Shown piece by piece: positions 45,299 through 54,710 of a stretch of 64,000 nucleotides of DNA. How positions within the stretch are numbered: the stretch's first letter is position 1; every line of letters starts with the position of its first letter. Source of the DNA: Azophilus sp963663395 (GTDB taxonomy: Bacteria; Pseudomonadota; Gammaproteobacteria; Pseudomonadales; Azotimanducaceae); contig OY760226.1 of NCBI GenBank assembly GCA_963663395.1, forward strand, positions 1,550,001 through 1,614,000, given 5' to 3'. The notes below the pieces were generated by a model. It saw only the letters and a list, made by a program, of their open reading frames with translations, made no database searches and was not told the origin of the DNA. Position numbers and translations under genes: made by a program.

Positions 45299-46636
45299 TC
45301 AGATGCCGTACGCGGCGCGTACCATGGAAATGGGATGTTCGGCCTCGCCCGTCTCGCCGTGACCCTCGAGGCCGTGGGCGATCAGCCGCCCGGCCATGGG
45401 GCAGTCGGAGCCGAACCGGTCAGGTTCCGCCTGCCTGACCCGGTTGACTACCGGGCGGGCGATCTTCATGGCCTTGGCATGGGTTTCCGCCTTCACGGCG
45501 TAGGTGCCGTCGTGGCCCGAGCAACGCTCGATTGCCGCGACCTCGGTGCCTTCGATCAGGTTCAGGAACTCGCGGGTCTTCATGCCGATGTTCTGCACAC
45601 GCTGGTGGCAGGCAACGTGGTAAGCGACCTTGCCGAGGGGGTTCCTGAACTCCGTGTTCAAGAGCCCGGCCTTGTGGCGTAGCATGAGGTACTCGAAGGG
45701 GTCAAAGAACGCCGCCGCCACCCGGGCAACCTCTTCGTCGTCCGGGAACATGAGAGGCAACTCCTGCTTGTACATCAGCACGCAGGACGGCACCGGCGCC
45801 AGCAGGTCGCAGCCCGCCTCGATGGCCTGCAGGAATGCCGGCAGGTTGGCATCCTTGATGGCGGCCACCCGGTCGAGATCCCCGAGTTCCAGTTTCGGCA
45901 TGCCGCAACAGCCGGCATCCTTGAGGATGGTCACCGGTATGCCGTTGCGGTTGAGAACGGCGATCATGTCCTCGACGATCTCGGGCGTGTTGTAGTCGCC
46001 GTAGCAGGTAACGTAGATGGCCACCCGGCCGGTAGTGCGATCGGACGATACGGCGTCCAACTCATCCCCGGCACTGGCCCCTACCCGCTTCGACAGCGGC
46101 TTGGCGTTGAACACCGGCAGCGGCGCATCCGCGGCAATGCCGGCGATGCGCTCGCCGAGCCTGCGCAGCGGCTTGCTCCCCCCAGCCGCATTCGCCGTCT
46201 GAGCGATTCCGGGCATCGACAGCGCACCGAAAACCCGGTCGGTGCTGGTAATCAGCCGGTCACGCCACTTGGTGTCCCCCTGCTTGAACCGCCAGGCCTT
46301 GGCCCGAAGCATCAGGTGTGGAAAGTCGACTGCCCATTCGTGAGGCGGCAGGTACGGGCACTTGGTCTCCGCACAAAGGTCGCAAAGGAAACATTGGTCG
46401 ACGACCTTCGTGTAGTCCTCCTTGGGAATACCGTCCACCTCCAGCGTCGGCGACTCGTCCACCAGGTCGAAAAGCGTCGGAAAGGCATCGCAGAGCATGA
46501 CGCAACGCCGGCAGCCGTGGCAGATATCGTATATCCGCTCCAGTTCCTTGTAGAGGTTGTCCTCGTCATAGAACCCCTCATCCTGCCAGCCGAGCGGCTG
46601 ACGTTCAGGAGCTTCCAGACTGCCTTCACGCACCAT
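45299..46636 (-). CDS. (Fe-S)-binding oxidoreductase, GlpC/HdrD-like with CCG domains
   Basis: 445 residues. Two ferredoxin-like clusters are visible: CHGCRRCVMLCDAFP (about 39-53) and CFLCDLCAETKCPY (about 82-95), giving two [4Fe-4S] sites. The C-terminal half has CCG-type blocks (DAGCCGMPKLELGDL and a second Cys-rich segment around YHVACHQRVQ and ERCSGHDGTY), as in GlpC and heterodisulfide reductase subunits. It likely transfers electrons within the rubrerythrin/DUF3501 system, probably in peroxide or oxygen defence. The ATG at 46636 is preceded by GAGG. Confidence 0.9.
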   Translation of the reverse strand: MVREGSLEAPERQPLGWQDEGFYDEDNLYKELERIYDICHGCRRCVMLCDAFPTLFDLVDESPTLEVDGIPKEDYTKVVDQCFLCDLCAETKCPYLPPHEWAVDFPHLMLRAKAWRFKQGDTKWRDRLITSTDRVFGALSMPGIAQTANAAGGSKPLRRLGERIAGIAADAPLPVFNAKPLSKRVGASAGDELDAVSSDRTTGRVAIYVTCYGDYNTPEIVEDMIAVLNRNGIPVTILKDAGCCGMPKLELGDLDRVAAIKDANLPAFLQAIEAGCDLLAPVPSCVLMYKQELPLMFPDDEEVARVAAAFFDPFEYLMLRHKAGLLNTEFRNPLGKVAYHVACHQRVQNIGMKTREFLNLIEGTEVAAIERCSGHDGTYAVKAETHAKAMKIARPVVNRVRQAEPDRFGSDCPMAGRLIAHGLEGHGETGEAEHPISMVRAAYGI

Positions 46637-46749
46637 GACGAATCCTCAGCCTCCGTGGAGCCTGAATCGGTAAGAAACCTGTTCCCCGCGGGAGCCCTGA
46701 CTGCCAGGACTCCCGGTGGAATGCCGTCGACGACAGGCCGCGGTACCCG

Positions 46750-47166
46750 TCAGTCCATTGCGTCCAGGGCTTTCTGAAAGCGATTGGCGTGCGACCGCTC
46801 GGCCTTGGCCAGCGTCTCGAACCAGTCGGAGATCTCGTCGAACCCTTCGTCCCGGGCGGTCCTTGCCATGCCGGGATACATGTCGGTGTACTCGTGAGTC
46901 TCGCCGGCAATGGCCGCCTTCAGGTTGTCGCTGGTGGTGCCGATGGGCAGCCCGGTGGCCGGGTCGCCGACCGCTTCCAGGTATTCCAGGTGACCGTGCG
47001 CGTGGCCGGTCTCCCCTTCCGCCGTGGAGCGGAAGACCGCGGAGACATCGTTCTCGCCTTCCACGTCCGCTTTCGCGGCGAAATAAAGGTAACGGCGATT
47101 GGCCTGGGATTCGCCCGCAAAGGCGTCCTTCAGGTTCTGTTCCGTCTGGCTGTCTTTGAGATCCAT
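46750..47166 (-). CDS. rubrerythrin (diiron domain only)
   Basis: 138 residues, a four-helix diiron protein. Iron ligands are supplied by the ESQANRRYLYF, EGETGHAHGH, ETHEYTDMY and ETLAKAERSHANRF helices. The usual C-terminal rubredoxin domain is absent, so electrons must come from another protein, plausibly the Fe-S protein encoded next. Rubrerythrins reduce hydrogen peroxide. It is the first gene of the operon, with a Fur-box-like site about 135 bases upstream. Confidence 0.92.
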   Translation of the reverse strand: MDLKDSQTEQNLKDAFAGESQANRRYLYFAAKADVEGENDVSAVFRSTAEGETGHAHGHLEYLEAVGDPATGLPIGTTSDNLKAAIAGETHEYTDMYPGMARTARDEGFDEISDWFETLAKAERSHANRFQKALDAMD

Positions 47167-47301
47167 CTGGGTGCGTCCTCTTGCTGATTTCTATCGGTGA
47201 TGCCGGTCGAAGTATACGAACTGTGCCCGCGAGTGGTAGTCGAAAGTTTGAATCGTCGCGATAGAAGGCCTCTATCGTCATGTGTGGAGGCCCAATGCCC
47301 T

Positions 47302-47321
47302 GTATATGGTAATCATTCTCG
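47302..47321. promoter_or_regulatory. Fur-box-like site upstream of rubrerythrin operon
   Basis: TGGTAATCATTCTCG at 47307-47321 matches the 7-1-7 Fur core TGATAATnATTATCA at 12 of 15 positions, and the 19-base classical box at 14 of 19 when extended left to 47302. It sits in the divergent gap between the rubrerythrin operon and the MATE gene. Iron or peroxide regulation of either gene is therefore plausible. Confidence 0.55.
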
Positions 47322-47412
47322 TTTGCGTCTGGCCAAATTGACGGGCGGGGCGCGATAGCGGCAGTGGCCATGCGGGTACAATGCGCGCTCCTTGGTTTCC
47401 CGGGAATCGTTG

Positions 47413-48771
47413 GTGATCCGGCGCGAACTGGGCCAGTTGTCGCGGCTGGCCCTGCCCATGATGTTGGCGCAGCTGTCGCAGATGGGGATGGGCGTGATGG
47501 ACACCATCATGGCCGGCCGCGTCAGCGCGGTAGACCTCGCCGGTGTGGCGCTGGGCGGCAACCTGTTCTGGCCCTCGGTCCTGTTCGTGGTGGGTGTGCT
47601 CATGTCACTCATGCCGTCCATTTCGCAACTGCATGGGGCGGGGCGCGAACGGGAAGCCGGCGAGGTCGTGCGCCAGGCCTGGTGGATCGCCCTGGCCGGC
47701 GGTGCTGGGCTGATCCTGTTCCTGCGGAACGCCGAGCGCATCTACCGGATCATCGAAGTCGACCCGCTGGCCATTCCCATCGCGGTCGCGTACCTCGATG
47801 CGCTGTCCTGGGGCGTTCTGCCCATGCTGGGTTACGTGGCGCTACGCTACCTCTGCGACGGCAATTCCTGGACGGTGCCGGCGATGGTGGTGGCGCTGTC
47901 CGGGCTGGTTCTGAAACTGCCCCTCAACCTGCTGTTCATCCACGGTGGTTTCGGCGTGCCTGCCATGGGGGGCGTGGGGTGCGGCTATGCGAGCGCCATC
48001 GTCATGACCGGCCAGTTCTTCACCATGGCCCTGATCGTGGCTTTTTCGCGCATGCGCGTCTGCGGCGTCTTTGCACGCTTCAGCGCGCCCGACGGGAGGG
48101 AGATCCGGCGATTGATCCTGCTGGGGTTGCCGATCGGTCTCGCGATCTTCATCGAGGTCGGCATGTTTTCGCTGATCACGCTCTTGGTAGGCCGGCTGGG
48201 CGTCGAGGCCGTTGCCGCGCACCAGATCGCCAGCAGCGTGGCCGGATTGACGTTCATGGTGGGACTGGCGCTGGGGGCTGCCGCATCGGTGAGAATCGGC
48301 TACAGCGTCGGAGCGGAAGACCAGCGCGGCGCCCGCAGGAGCGGTGCGGTCGCCATCGGCGTCTCAATGTCGTTTGCGCTGCTGGCGGCAGTCGCCATCT
48401 TTTTCGGGCGCTTCTGGCTCGCGGGCCTGTACACCACCGATGCGGTTGTCTTCGCGCTCGCCGCCGAGCTGCTGTTGTTTGTCGTGGCGTTCCAGCTGTT
48501 CGACGATGCCCAGGCGACCTGTACCGGAGCGTTGCGCGGATACAAGGACACGCGAACACCCATGTTGATCGGAGCGGTCGCGTACTGGGTGATTGGTCTC
48601 CCGGTAGGCGTGGCATTGGGCTTCGGCCTGTTCGGATTGTCCGATCTCGGGCTGTACGGGTTCTGGACGGGACTGACCGCCGGACTTGCCGTTGCCGCCT
48701 TTGCGCTGGTGCTCCGCTTTCGCTGGCTGTCCGGGCAGCCCGGGCGGATACGTCAACTGGCGCGTCGTTGA
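47413..48771 (+). CDS. MATE-family multidrug/Na+ antiporter (NorM-like)
   Basis: About 452 residues with 12 membrane helices. The family start RRELGQLSRLALPMMLAQLSQMGMGVMDTIMAGR and the mirrored second half (LILLGLPIGLAIFIEVGMFSL) are those of NorM-type MATE exporters, which swap cationic compounds for Na+ or H+. The start is uncertain: GTG at 47413 aligns best with relatives, while TTG at 47392 would add seven residues. Its stop lies 4 bases from the stop of the convergent MFS gene. Confidence 0.9.
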   Translation: MIRRELGQLSRLALPMMLAQLSQMGMGVMDTIMAGRVSAVDLAGVALGGNLFWPSVLFVVGVLMSLMPSISQLHGAGREREAGEVVRQAWWIALAGGAGLILFLRNAERIYRIIEVDPLAIPIAVAYLDALSWGVLPMLGYVALRYLCDGNSWTVPAMVVALSGLVLKLPLNLLFIHGGFGVPAMGGVGCGYASAIVMTGQFFTMALIVAFSRMRVCGVFARFSAPDGREIRRLILLGLPIGLAIFIEVGMFSLITLLVGRLGVEAVAAHQIASSVAGLTFMVGLALGAAASVRIGYSVGAEDQRGARRSGAVAIGVSMSFALLAAVAIFFGRFWLAGLYTTDAVVFALAAELLLFVVAFQLFDDAQATCTGALRGYKDTRTPMLIGAVAYWVIGLPVGVALGFGLFGLSDLGLYGFWTGLTAGLAVAAFALVLRFRWLSGQPGRIRQLARR

Positions 48772-48775
48772 CGCG

Positions 48776-49996
48776 CTAACCGGCGGCGCGGACGGTGCCC
48801 GTGCCCGGCGCCTGGTAGTGCCAGAGCTCCGTGCGCCATGTGCCAAGCACAAAGAGCACCACGGAGATGACCATGCCCGGCACCAGTGCGCTCAAGGGGT
48901 CCCAGCGTTCGATGACCTGGCCGAGCAGAATGGCGCTGACCGGCGCCGAAACCATGAAGCTGAGCAGCAACAGGGAGAGAATCTGCGCCCGCTCCTGCAC
49001 CGGCGCCAGTTCCTGCACGGTGGTGCGGACCAGCGTCGTGCCTATGCCCATGTGCAGGCCCCAGCCGAACAGGGCCAGGTGGAAGAGCCAGGATGCCGGC
49101 TGCAGCCAGATCAGAACAAGGATCACCAGCCGGGTGAGCTGCATGCCCAGGTATATCCGGCCCGGGTGTTTCAGCGGCATGAAGTACAGCAGGATGATGC
49201 TCGAGCCGATGGCACCTGCCGTAAACACGATCATGGCGGTGGCGAGCGTCTCGGCGTTGCCGAGATAAACGTCCTTGACGATGAACGGTATGGCGATGAC
49301 GTAGGCGCCGGCATTGAACAGGCTCGACAGCAGGTTAAGACCGATGACATCGCGGATGAGCGGGATGCGCAGCACGGCTTTCAGTCCCGACGCCAGTCCC
49401 GGGCGCTGGACGGCGACCGCCACGGGCAGGCTGGGCAACTGCCGGGCGGCGCCGAGACCTGCCAGAAACAACAGCGACTGAATGACCAGCACCGTTGTCA
49501 GCCCCAGGGTTTCCATCTGGCCGCCCACGTAAACCCCCGCCAGGCCAACCAGGGAGGTGCAGGCTGTCATTACCGTGACCGCGCGCTGCACATCCATGCG
49601 CGCCACCCGCGAGAGGGTGGCCTGCCTGGCCGGATCGGACAGCGATTGAATGCTGGCCATCAGCACGGCGAAGCCCACCACCCACCAGTAGTTCAGGAGG
49701 CCCAGCCCAAACACCATCGCGACCAGCAGCGGCGGGATGCACATGAGTAGATGCATGGTCATCAGGTAGGAACGGGCGTTGCTGCGGTCGCCCAGGATGC
49801 CGCCGAGCAGCAGTATCAGCAGCGGTGGGAACTCGGCCAGCGAGCGGGCGAAACCGACCTCGTCGGCGGGTATCGCCAGCGTTCCGACCAGCAGCCAGGT
49901 GAACAGGAAACCCTGCAGGCTCATGCCGGCCATCCAGAGACTGGAACTCGCCAGAAACCAGGGATAGGCCGAACGGGGTGGAACCTGGGTTGTCAT
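48776..49996 (-). CDS. MFS transporter (EntS/YfiS-type exporter)
   Basis: 406 residues, 12 predicted helices. The loop after TM2 reads GGILGDRSNARSYL, an MFS signature variant, and DPARQATLSRVARMDVQRAVTVM resembles the exporters of the EntS/macrolide-efflux group. Substrate unknown. The ATG at 49996 is preceded very closely by GGAGG. It converges with the MATE gene and diverges from the LLM gene at 50191. Confidence 0.85.
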   Translation of the reverse strand: MTTQVPPRSAYPWFLASSSLWMAGMSLQGFLFTWLLVGTLAIPADEVGFARSLAEFPPLLILLLGGILGDRSNARSYLMTMHLLMCIPPLLVAMVFGLGLLNYWWVVGFAVLMASIQSLSDPARQATLSRVARMDVQRAVTVMTACTSLVGLAGVYVGGQMETLGLTTVLVIQSLLFLAGLGAARQLPSLPVAVAVQRPGLASGLKAVLRIPLIRDVIGLNLLSSLFNAGAYVIAIPFIVKDVYLGNAETLATAMIVFTAGAIGSSIILLYFMPLKHPGRIYLGMQLTRLVILVLIWLQPASWLFHLALFGWGLHMGIGTTLVRTTVQELAPVQERAQILSLLLLSFMVSAPVSAILLGQVIERWDPLSALVPGMVISVVLFVLGTWRTELWHYQAPGTGTVRAAG

Positions 49997-50190
49997 GGCC
50001 TCCGGGGTGGGTTGTTGCGGACGGACGCAACCTGAAACCCGTATTGTACGAGAAGCCCGGGCCGGTTCCGCGTCGCGGGTTTCGATGCAGCGCGCGTGCG
50101 GACTTGGTTTCCCGGTGCCGGGCGGGCTACGATTGAACCGGTACCGGCCGGGTCGCGTGCCGGAAACGGGCAGACTCCGGGAGATACCAA

Positions 50191-51048
50191 ATGAAAATCG
50201 GCGCGAACCTGATATTCAACCACTACACGTCGCCCGCCTTCGTGGCGGAGGCGGCCCAACTGGTGGAGGAGGCCGGCTTCCATTCCCTTTGGGTACCGGA
50301 ACACGTCGTCTTCTTTTCGGAGTACGACTCGACCTACCCCTACACCGCGGACGGCAGGATCCCGGGCGAACCGGAGGGCATTCTCGATCCCTTTTCCGCC
50401 CTGATATACGTCGCCGCGGTGACCAGCCGCATACGTCTCGGCACCGGCATCTGCCTGGTTCCCCAGCGCAATCCCGTCTATACGGCCCGCACGGTGGCGG
50501 ACCTCGACTATCTCTCGGGCGGGCGCTTCGACTTCGGCGTCGGTATCGGCTGGCTCAAGGAAGAATTCGACAACCTGCAGCTGGACTTTTCCACCCGCGC
50601 CCGGCGTACCGTGGAATACATCGAGGTCATGCAGGCGCTGTGGGCGCCGGGCGTGTCGGAATACAGCGGCGAAACCTACGAGTTGAGCGCCTGTTACTCC
50701 AACCCGAAGCCCGTGCAGAAGCCCCATCCACCGATCTATTTCGGCGGCGAGACACACGCGGCCATGCGGCGGGTGGCCTCCCACGGCGATGGCTGGTACG
50801 GATTCAACCGCGACCCGGCGGGAACGCGGGAGGGGATTGCCCGGCTGACGGAGCATCTGCGCGCAGCCGGCCGCAGCCGCTCCGACGTGCAGGTGTGCAT
50901 CGGGGCAAACTTTCAGCCAGTCACCCGGGAGACGGTGCCGCGCTACGAGGACGAAGGGGTCGATCAGCTTCTCGTGCCGCTCGTGGCCGGCAAGATCGAC
51001 AAGCTGAAGATGCGCATCGAGGAGATGCTGAAGATCGTCTCTCCCTGA
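50191..51048 (+). CDS. luciferase-like (LLM) oxidoreductase, F420-dependent-type
   Basis: 285-residue luciferase-fold barrel. MKIGANLIFNHYTSPAFVAE starts the barrel, and SLWVPEHVVFF, RIRLGTGICLVPQRNPVYTARTVADLDYLSGGRFDFGVGIGW and PIYFGGETHAAMRR are typical of the TIGR03619-like F420-associated LLM group. Whether it uses F420 or FMN is not decidable here. GGGAG precedes the ATG. It differs clearly from the LLM protein at 9236. The neighbouring MFS gene diverges from it. Confidence 0.88.
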   Translation: MKIGANLIFNHYTSPAFVAEAAQLVEEAGFHSLWVPEHVVFFSEYDSTYPYTADGRIPGEPEGILDPFSALIYVAAVTSRIRLGTGICLVPQRNPVYTARTVADLDYLSGGRFDFGVGIGWLKEEFDNLQLDFSTRARRTVEYIEVMQALWAPGVSEYSGETYELSACYSNPKPVQKPHPPIYFGGETHAAMRRVASHGDGWYGFNRDPAGTREGIARLTEHLRAAGRSRSDVQVCIGANFQPVTRETVPRYEDEGVDQLLVPLVAGKIDKLKMRIEEMLKIVSP

Positions 51049-51159
51049 TCTCGATCTCCATCAATTTCCGAACCGGGGTTTTGCGGCGCTGGCGCGCAGG
51101 AGGACGGTACCTCATACCCGCTCGGCGCTTTGGACAGCAATTCCGCAAATGGTGTATCC

Positions 51160-51181
51160 CCCGGGGGCCATGGCCCCCGGG
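51160..51181. repeat. perfect 22-base palindrome between the LLM gene and ileS
   Basis: The 22 bases are perfectly self-complementary around CATG: three C, five G, CC, then ATGG, five C and three G. It would form a very stable hairpin or cruciform and lies about 110 bases after the LLM stop and 60 before ileS. It could terminate the LLM transcript (no T-run) or bind a dimeric regulator. Confidence 0.6.
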
Positions 51182-51244
51182 CTATGCCCCGGGCATTGAC
51201 GGATGCCGTACAATGCGCCGCCAATTCGTACGGGCCCACAGGCG

Positions 51245-54200
51245 ATGGCAGAACCCGCTGCAGCTCAGAACACCTTTTCCTTCGTTGAGATGGAGCACCG
51301 GATTCTGGAGTTGTGGAAGTCTTCCGAGGTCTTCCACCGCTCGATGGAGGCGCGCCAGGACAAGAAGCCCTACATCTTCTACGACGGGCCGCCGTTCGCC
51401 ACGGGCCTGCCGCACCACGGGCACATCGTTTCCAGCACCATCAAGGACATCGTCCCCCGCTACTGGACCATGAAGGGGCGCCACGTGCTGCGGCGCTTCG
51501 GCTGGGATTGCCACGGGCTGCCCATCGAGCACGAGATCGACAAGCGCCTGGGCATCTCGGCGCACGAGGCGGTCGCAGAACTGGGGATTGCCGGGTACAA
51601 CGACGAGTGCCGGGCCATCGTACAGCGCTACGTGCAGGAGTGGCGCCACACCATTACGCGGCTCGGCCGCTGGGTGGATTTCGACAACGACTACAAGACC
51701 ATGGATGCCTGGTACATGGAGTCGCTGTGGTGGGTGGTGAAGCAACTCTGGGACAAGGGCCTGATCTATCAGGGCAACAAGATCATGCCGGTCTCCACGG
51801 CCCTGGAGACGCCGCTGTCCAACTTCGAGGCCACCGCCAACTACTTGGAGGTTCAGGACCCGGCGATCACCGTGCTGATGAAGCTCGCCGACGAGGATGC
51901 CTGGCTGTCCGTGTGGACGACCACGCCCTGGACGCTGCCTTCCAACCTGGCGATCTGCGTCGGCCCGGACATCGACTACGTGAAGGCGCACGACCCGGAC
52001 GCCGGCAGGGACATCTATTTCGCGGCGGAGCGGCTGGCCGATTACGGGGACTTCGAAGTCAGGGCGACCCTCAAGGGGCGGGAACTCGCCGAACGCCGTT
52101 ATGAACCGGCGTTTCCGTACTTTGCCGCCGAACGGGACAACGGCGCCTTCGTTGTGGTGAGCGACGGTTACGTCACCGCCGACGAGGGCACCGGCCTCGT
52201 GCACCAGGCGCCGGCATTCGGCGAGGACGACCAGCGCGTACTGCGGGAGGCCGGCATCGCCGCCTTCGTCTGCCCGGTGACGATGCAAGGCCGGTTCACC
52301 GATGCAGTCACCGACTTCGCTGGGCTGCATGTCAAGGAAGCCGACCGGGAGATCATCCGCAATCTCAAGGACGCGGGCGTACTCTACCGCCACGAGGTGA
52401 CGCAGCACGCCTATCCCTACTGCTACCGTTCCGATACGCCGCTCATCTACCGGGCGGTGCCGAGCTGGTACGTTCGGGTAACGGACATCGTCGATAAACT
52501 TTTGGCCGCCAACGACCAGATTCGCTGGGTACCGGAGCACATCAAGGAAGGCCGGTTCGGCAACTGGCTGGCCGGCGCCATCGACTGGGCCATATCCCGC
52601 AACCGGGTATGGGGCACGCCGCTGCCCATCTGGATCAACGACGTCACCGGCAGCCGCGTCTGCATCGGCTCCATCGACGAACTGCAGGAACGCACCGGCG
52701 TGCGTGTCGCCGACCTGCACCGCGAACACGTCGACCCGCTGACCTTCGAGGTGGCAGGGGAAGAGGGTACCTACCGCCGCATCCCGGAGGTGCTCGACTG
52801 CTGGTTCGAGTCGGGTTCCATGCCCTATGCCCAGCTGCACTATCCGTTCGAGAACACCGAGGTGTTCGCCGCGGCCTTCCCGGCGGAATTCATCTCGGAG
52901 GGCCTCGACCAGACCCGGGGCTGGTTCTACACCCTCACCGTGCTGGCGGCAGCGCTCTATGACAAGCCGGCGTTCCGCAACGTGATCGTCAACGGCATGG
53001 TCATGGCGGGCGACGGCAAGAAGATGTCGAAGCGGCTCAGGAACTACACGCCGCCCGACGACCTGATGGAGACCTACGGCGCCGATGCGCTCAGGCTCTA
53101 CCTCATCAACTCCGGCCTGGTGCGCGGCGAGGAGCAGCGCTTCGCCGACAAGGGCGTACGCGACATGACCCGCCGGGCCCTGTTGCCCTGGTACAACGCT
53201 TTCTCCTTCCTGAAAACCTATGCCGAGATCGATGACTGGTCACCGGAGAAGGGCGACCACCTTGGCGACAACGTGCTCGACCGCTGGATACTGTCCCGGC
53301 TGCAGACCCTCAAGGGCAATGTTGCCCGGGAAATGGATGCCTACCGCCTCTACAACGTGGTGCCGGCGCTGTTCGAGTTCATCGAGGAACTGACCAACTG
53401 GTACATCCGCCTGAACCGGAACCGCTTCTGGGGCGAGGACATCACCGCGGACAAGATCGCTGCCTACAGCACGCTCTACACGGCGCTGCGCGAGCTGAGC
53501 CTGGTGATGGCGCCGTTCGCTCCCTTCCTGGCCGACCATCTCTATCGGGAACTGGCGAGCCTCGGCGACCGCCCCCCGAAGCCCGACTCGGTGCATCTGT
53601 GCGACTACCCGGACCCGGAGGAGAGCCTAATCGAGCCGGAACTCGAACGGGCGGTGAACCGCATGCAGCAGGTCATACTGCTCGGGCGGCAGAAGCGCGA
53701 GGAAGTGAGGATCGGGCTGCGCACACCGCTCAGGGAATTGGTGATCGTCAATCGCGATGCCGGCCTGCTCGAGCAACTCGAGAGGCTGGAATTTTATGTC
53801 AGGGCGGAACTCAACGTGCGGGACGTCGTCTACGAAACCGACGAACAGCGCTATATCGAGCGGGTTGCCAAACCCAATTTCCCGGTACTCGGAAAACGGC
53901 TCGGCAAGCGCATGCGCGAGTTTCAGAAACTCATCGAGTCGCTGTCAGCCGCCGACATCGACACCCTGCAGGCGGGCGGCACTATAGAGCTGAACGGCGA
54001 ACGCTTCGACCCGGAAGAGATCCGGGTTCTGCAACAGGCGCGGCCCGGTACGGGAACCGTGTCGAACCGGTTCATCGGCGTCGCTCTCGACTGCACCCTG
54101 GACGATGCGCTGGTGCGCGGCGGGTACAGCCGCGAGATCGTCAACCGGGTGCAGCGGGCGCGCAAGGACAAGGGGCTGAACGTCACCGACCGCATTGTCG

Positions 54201-54379
54201 TGCGCTTCGATGGCGACGGGGAACTGCTGGCCGCGGCGGGCGAACACCGCGACTACATCATGCAGGAAACCCTGTGCACCACCTTCGAGCGGGACGAGTT
54301 CATCCACAGTGAGGTGGATGCCGAGATTGACGGCAAATCCTTTCGCTTCTCGATAACCAAGGCGGTGTTCCACGCCTGA
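51245..54379 (+). CDS. ileS: isoleucyl-tRNA synthetase, type 2 (eukaryote-like IleS2)
   Basis: 1044 residues. Class I aminoacyl-tRNA synthetase that charges tRNA-Ile. The signature block is YDGPPFATGLPHHGHI, the type-2 form (type 1 reads PPYANGxIHIGH), followed by FGWDCHGLPIEHEIDK and, later, KMSKRLRNY with a normal KMSKS-like loop. An editing domain and a C-terminal anticodon-binding region complete it. Type-2 enzymes are typically insensitive to mupirocin. The ATG at 51245 fits the conserved N-terminus (MAEPAAAQNTFSFVEMEHRILELW); an upstream ATG at 51203 is less likely. No T-box is visible. Confidence 0.95.
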   Translation: MAEPAAAQNTFSFVEMEHRILELWKSSEVFHRSMEARQDKKPYIFYDGPPFATGLPHHGHIVSSTIKDIVPRYWTMKGRHVLRRFGWDCHGLPIEHEIDKRLGISAHEAVAELGIAGYNDECRAIVQRYVQEWRHTITRLGRWVDFDNDYKTMDAWYMESLWWVVKQLWDKGLIYQGNKIMPVSTALETPLSNFEATANYLEVQDPAITVLMKLADEDAWLSVWTTTPWTLPSNLAICVGPDIDYVKAHDPDAGRDIYFAAERLADYGDFEVRATLKGRELAERRYEPAFPYFAAERDNGAFVVVSDGYVTADEGTGLVHQAPAFGEDDQRVLREAGIAAFVCPVTMQGRFTDAVTDFAGLHVKEADREIIRNLKDAGVLYRHEVTQHAYPYCYRSDTPLIYRAVPSWYVRVTDIVDKLLAANDQIRWVPEHIKEGRFGNWLAGAIDWAISRNRVWGTPLPIWINDVTGSRVCIGSIDELQERTGVRVADLHREHVDPLTFEVAGEEGTYRRIPEVLDCWFESGSMPYAQLHYPFENTEVFAAAFPAEFISEGLDQTRGWFYTLTVLAAALYDKPAFRNVIVNGMVMAGDGKKMSKRLRNYTPPDDLMETYGADALRLYLINSGLVRGEEQRFADKGVRDMTRRALLPWYNAFSFLKTYAEIDDWSPEKGDHLGDNVLDRWILSRLQTLKGNVAREMDAYRLYNVVPALFEFIEELTNWYIRLNRNRFWGEDITADKIAAYSTLYTALRELSLVMAPFAPFLADHLYRELASLGDRPPKPDSVHLCDYPDPEESLIEPELERAVNRMQQVILLGRQKREEVRIGLRTPLRELVIVNRDAGLLEQLERLEFYVRAELNVRDVVYETDEQRYIERVAKPNFPVLGKRLGKRMREFQKLIESLSAADIDTLQAGGTIELNGERFDPEEIRVLQQARPGTGTVSNRFIGVALDCTLDDALVRGGYSREIVNRVQRARKDKGLNVTDRIVVRFDGDGELLAAAGEHRDYIMQETLCTTFERDEFIHSEVDAEIDGKSFRFSITKAVFHA

Positions 54380-54710
54380 CGGGCCGGCTGCACTGGCGCC
54401 TCTGCACCTAGAATCACTGAGCGGCCTTCATGTGAACAGGCCAGGCCAGGCTGCTGGTTCTGGGACAATCCGGTCGCGGTAAAATTTGACCGTAAGGCGA
54501 TGGGACGGTTCAGCCTGGTCGGATGGGCGTCGGCTGTTTGCGACGGTGTCGATGGAACTGGCGTTTCGGGCGATGGTCTGAACTTCAGAGTTCTATTCGA
54601 ATGCCGGCGTCATAGCCCATGTACAAGGGTTGTCACTGCGAGGTTTACGCAAGGGCGTTCAGACGCGTGCGTGATACCCATGTCGGCTTGCAGCCGCAAG
54701 GAGAATGCTG
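54380..54710. other. 331-base intergenic gap after ileS
   Basis: No coding frame with a plausible start or family resemblance. TAAAAT at 54480 could be a -10 box for the following gene, but it has no convincing -35. The last bases hold the AAGGAG ribosome-binding site used by the gene at 54711. Confidence 0.5.
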
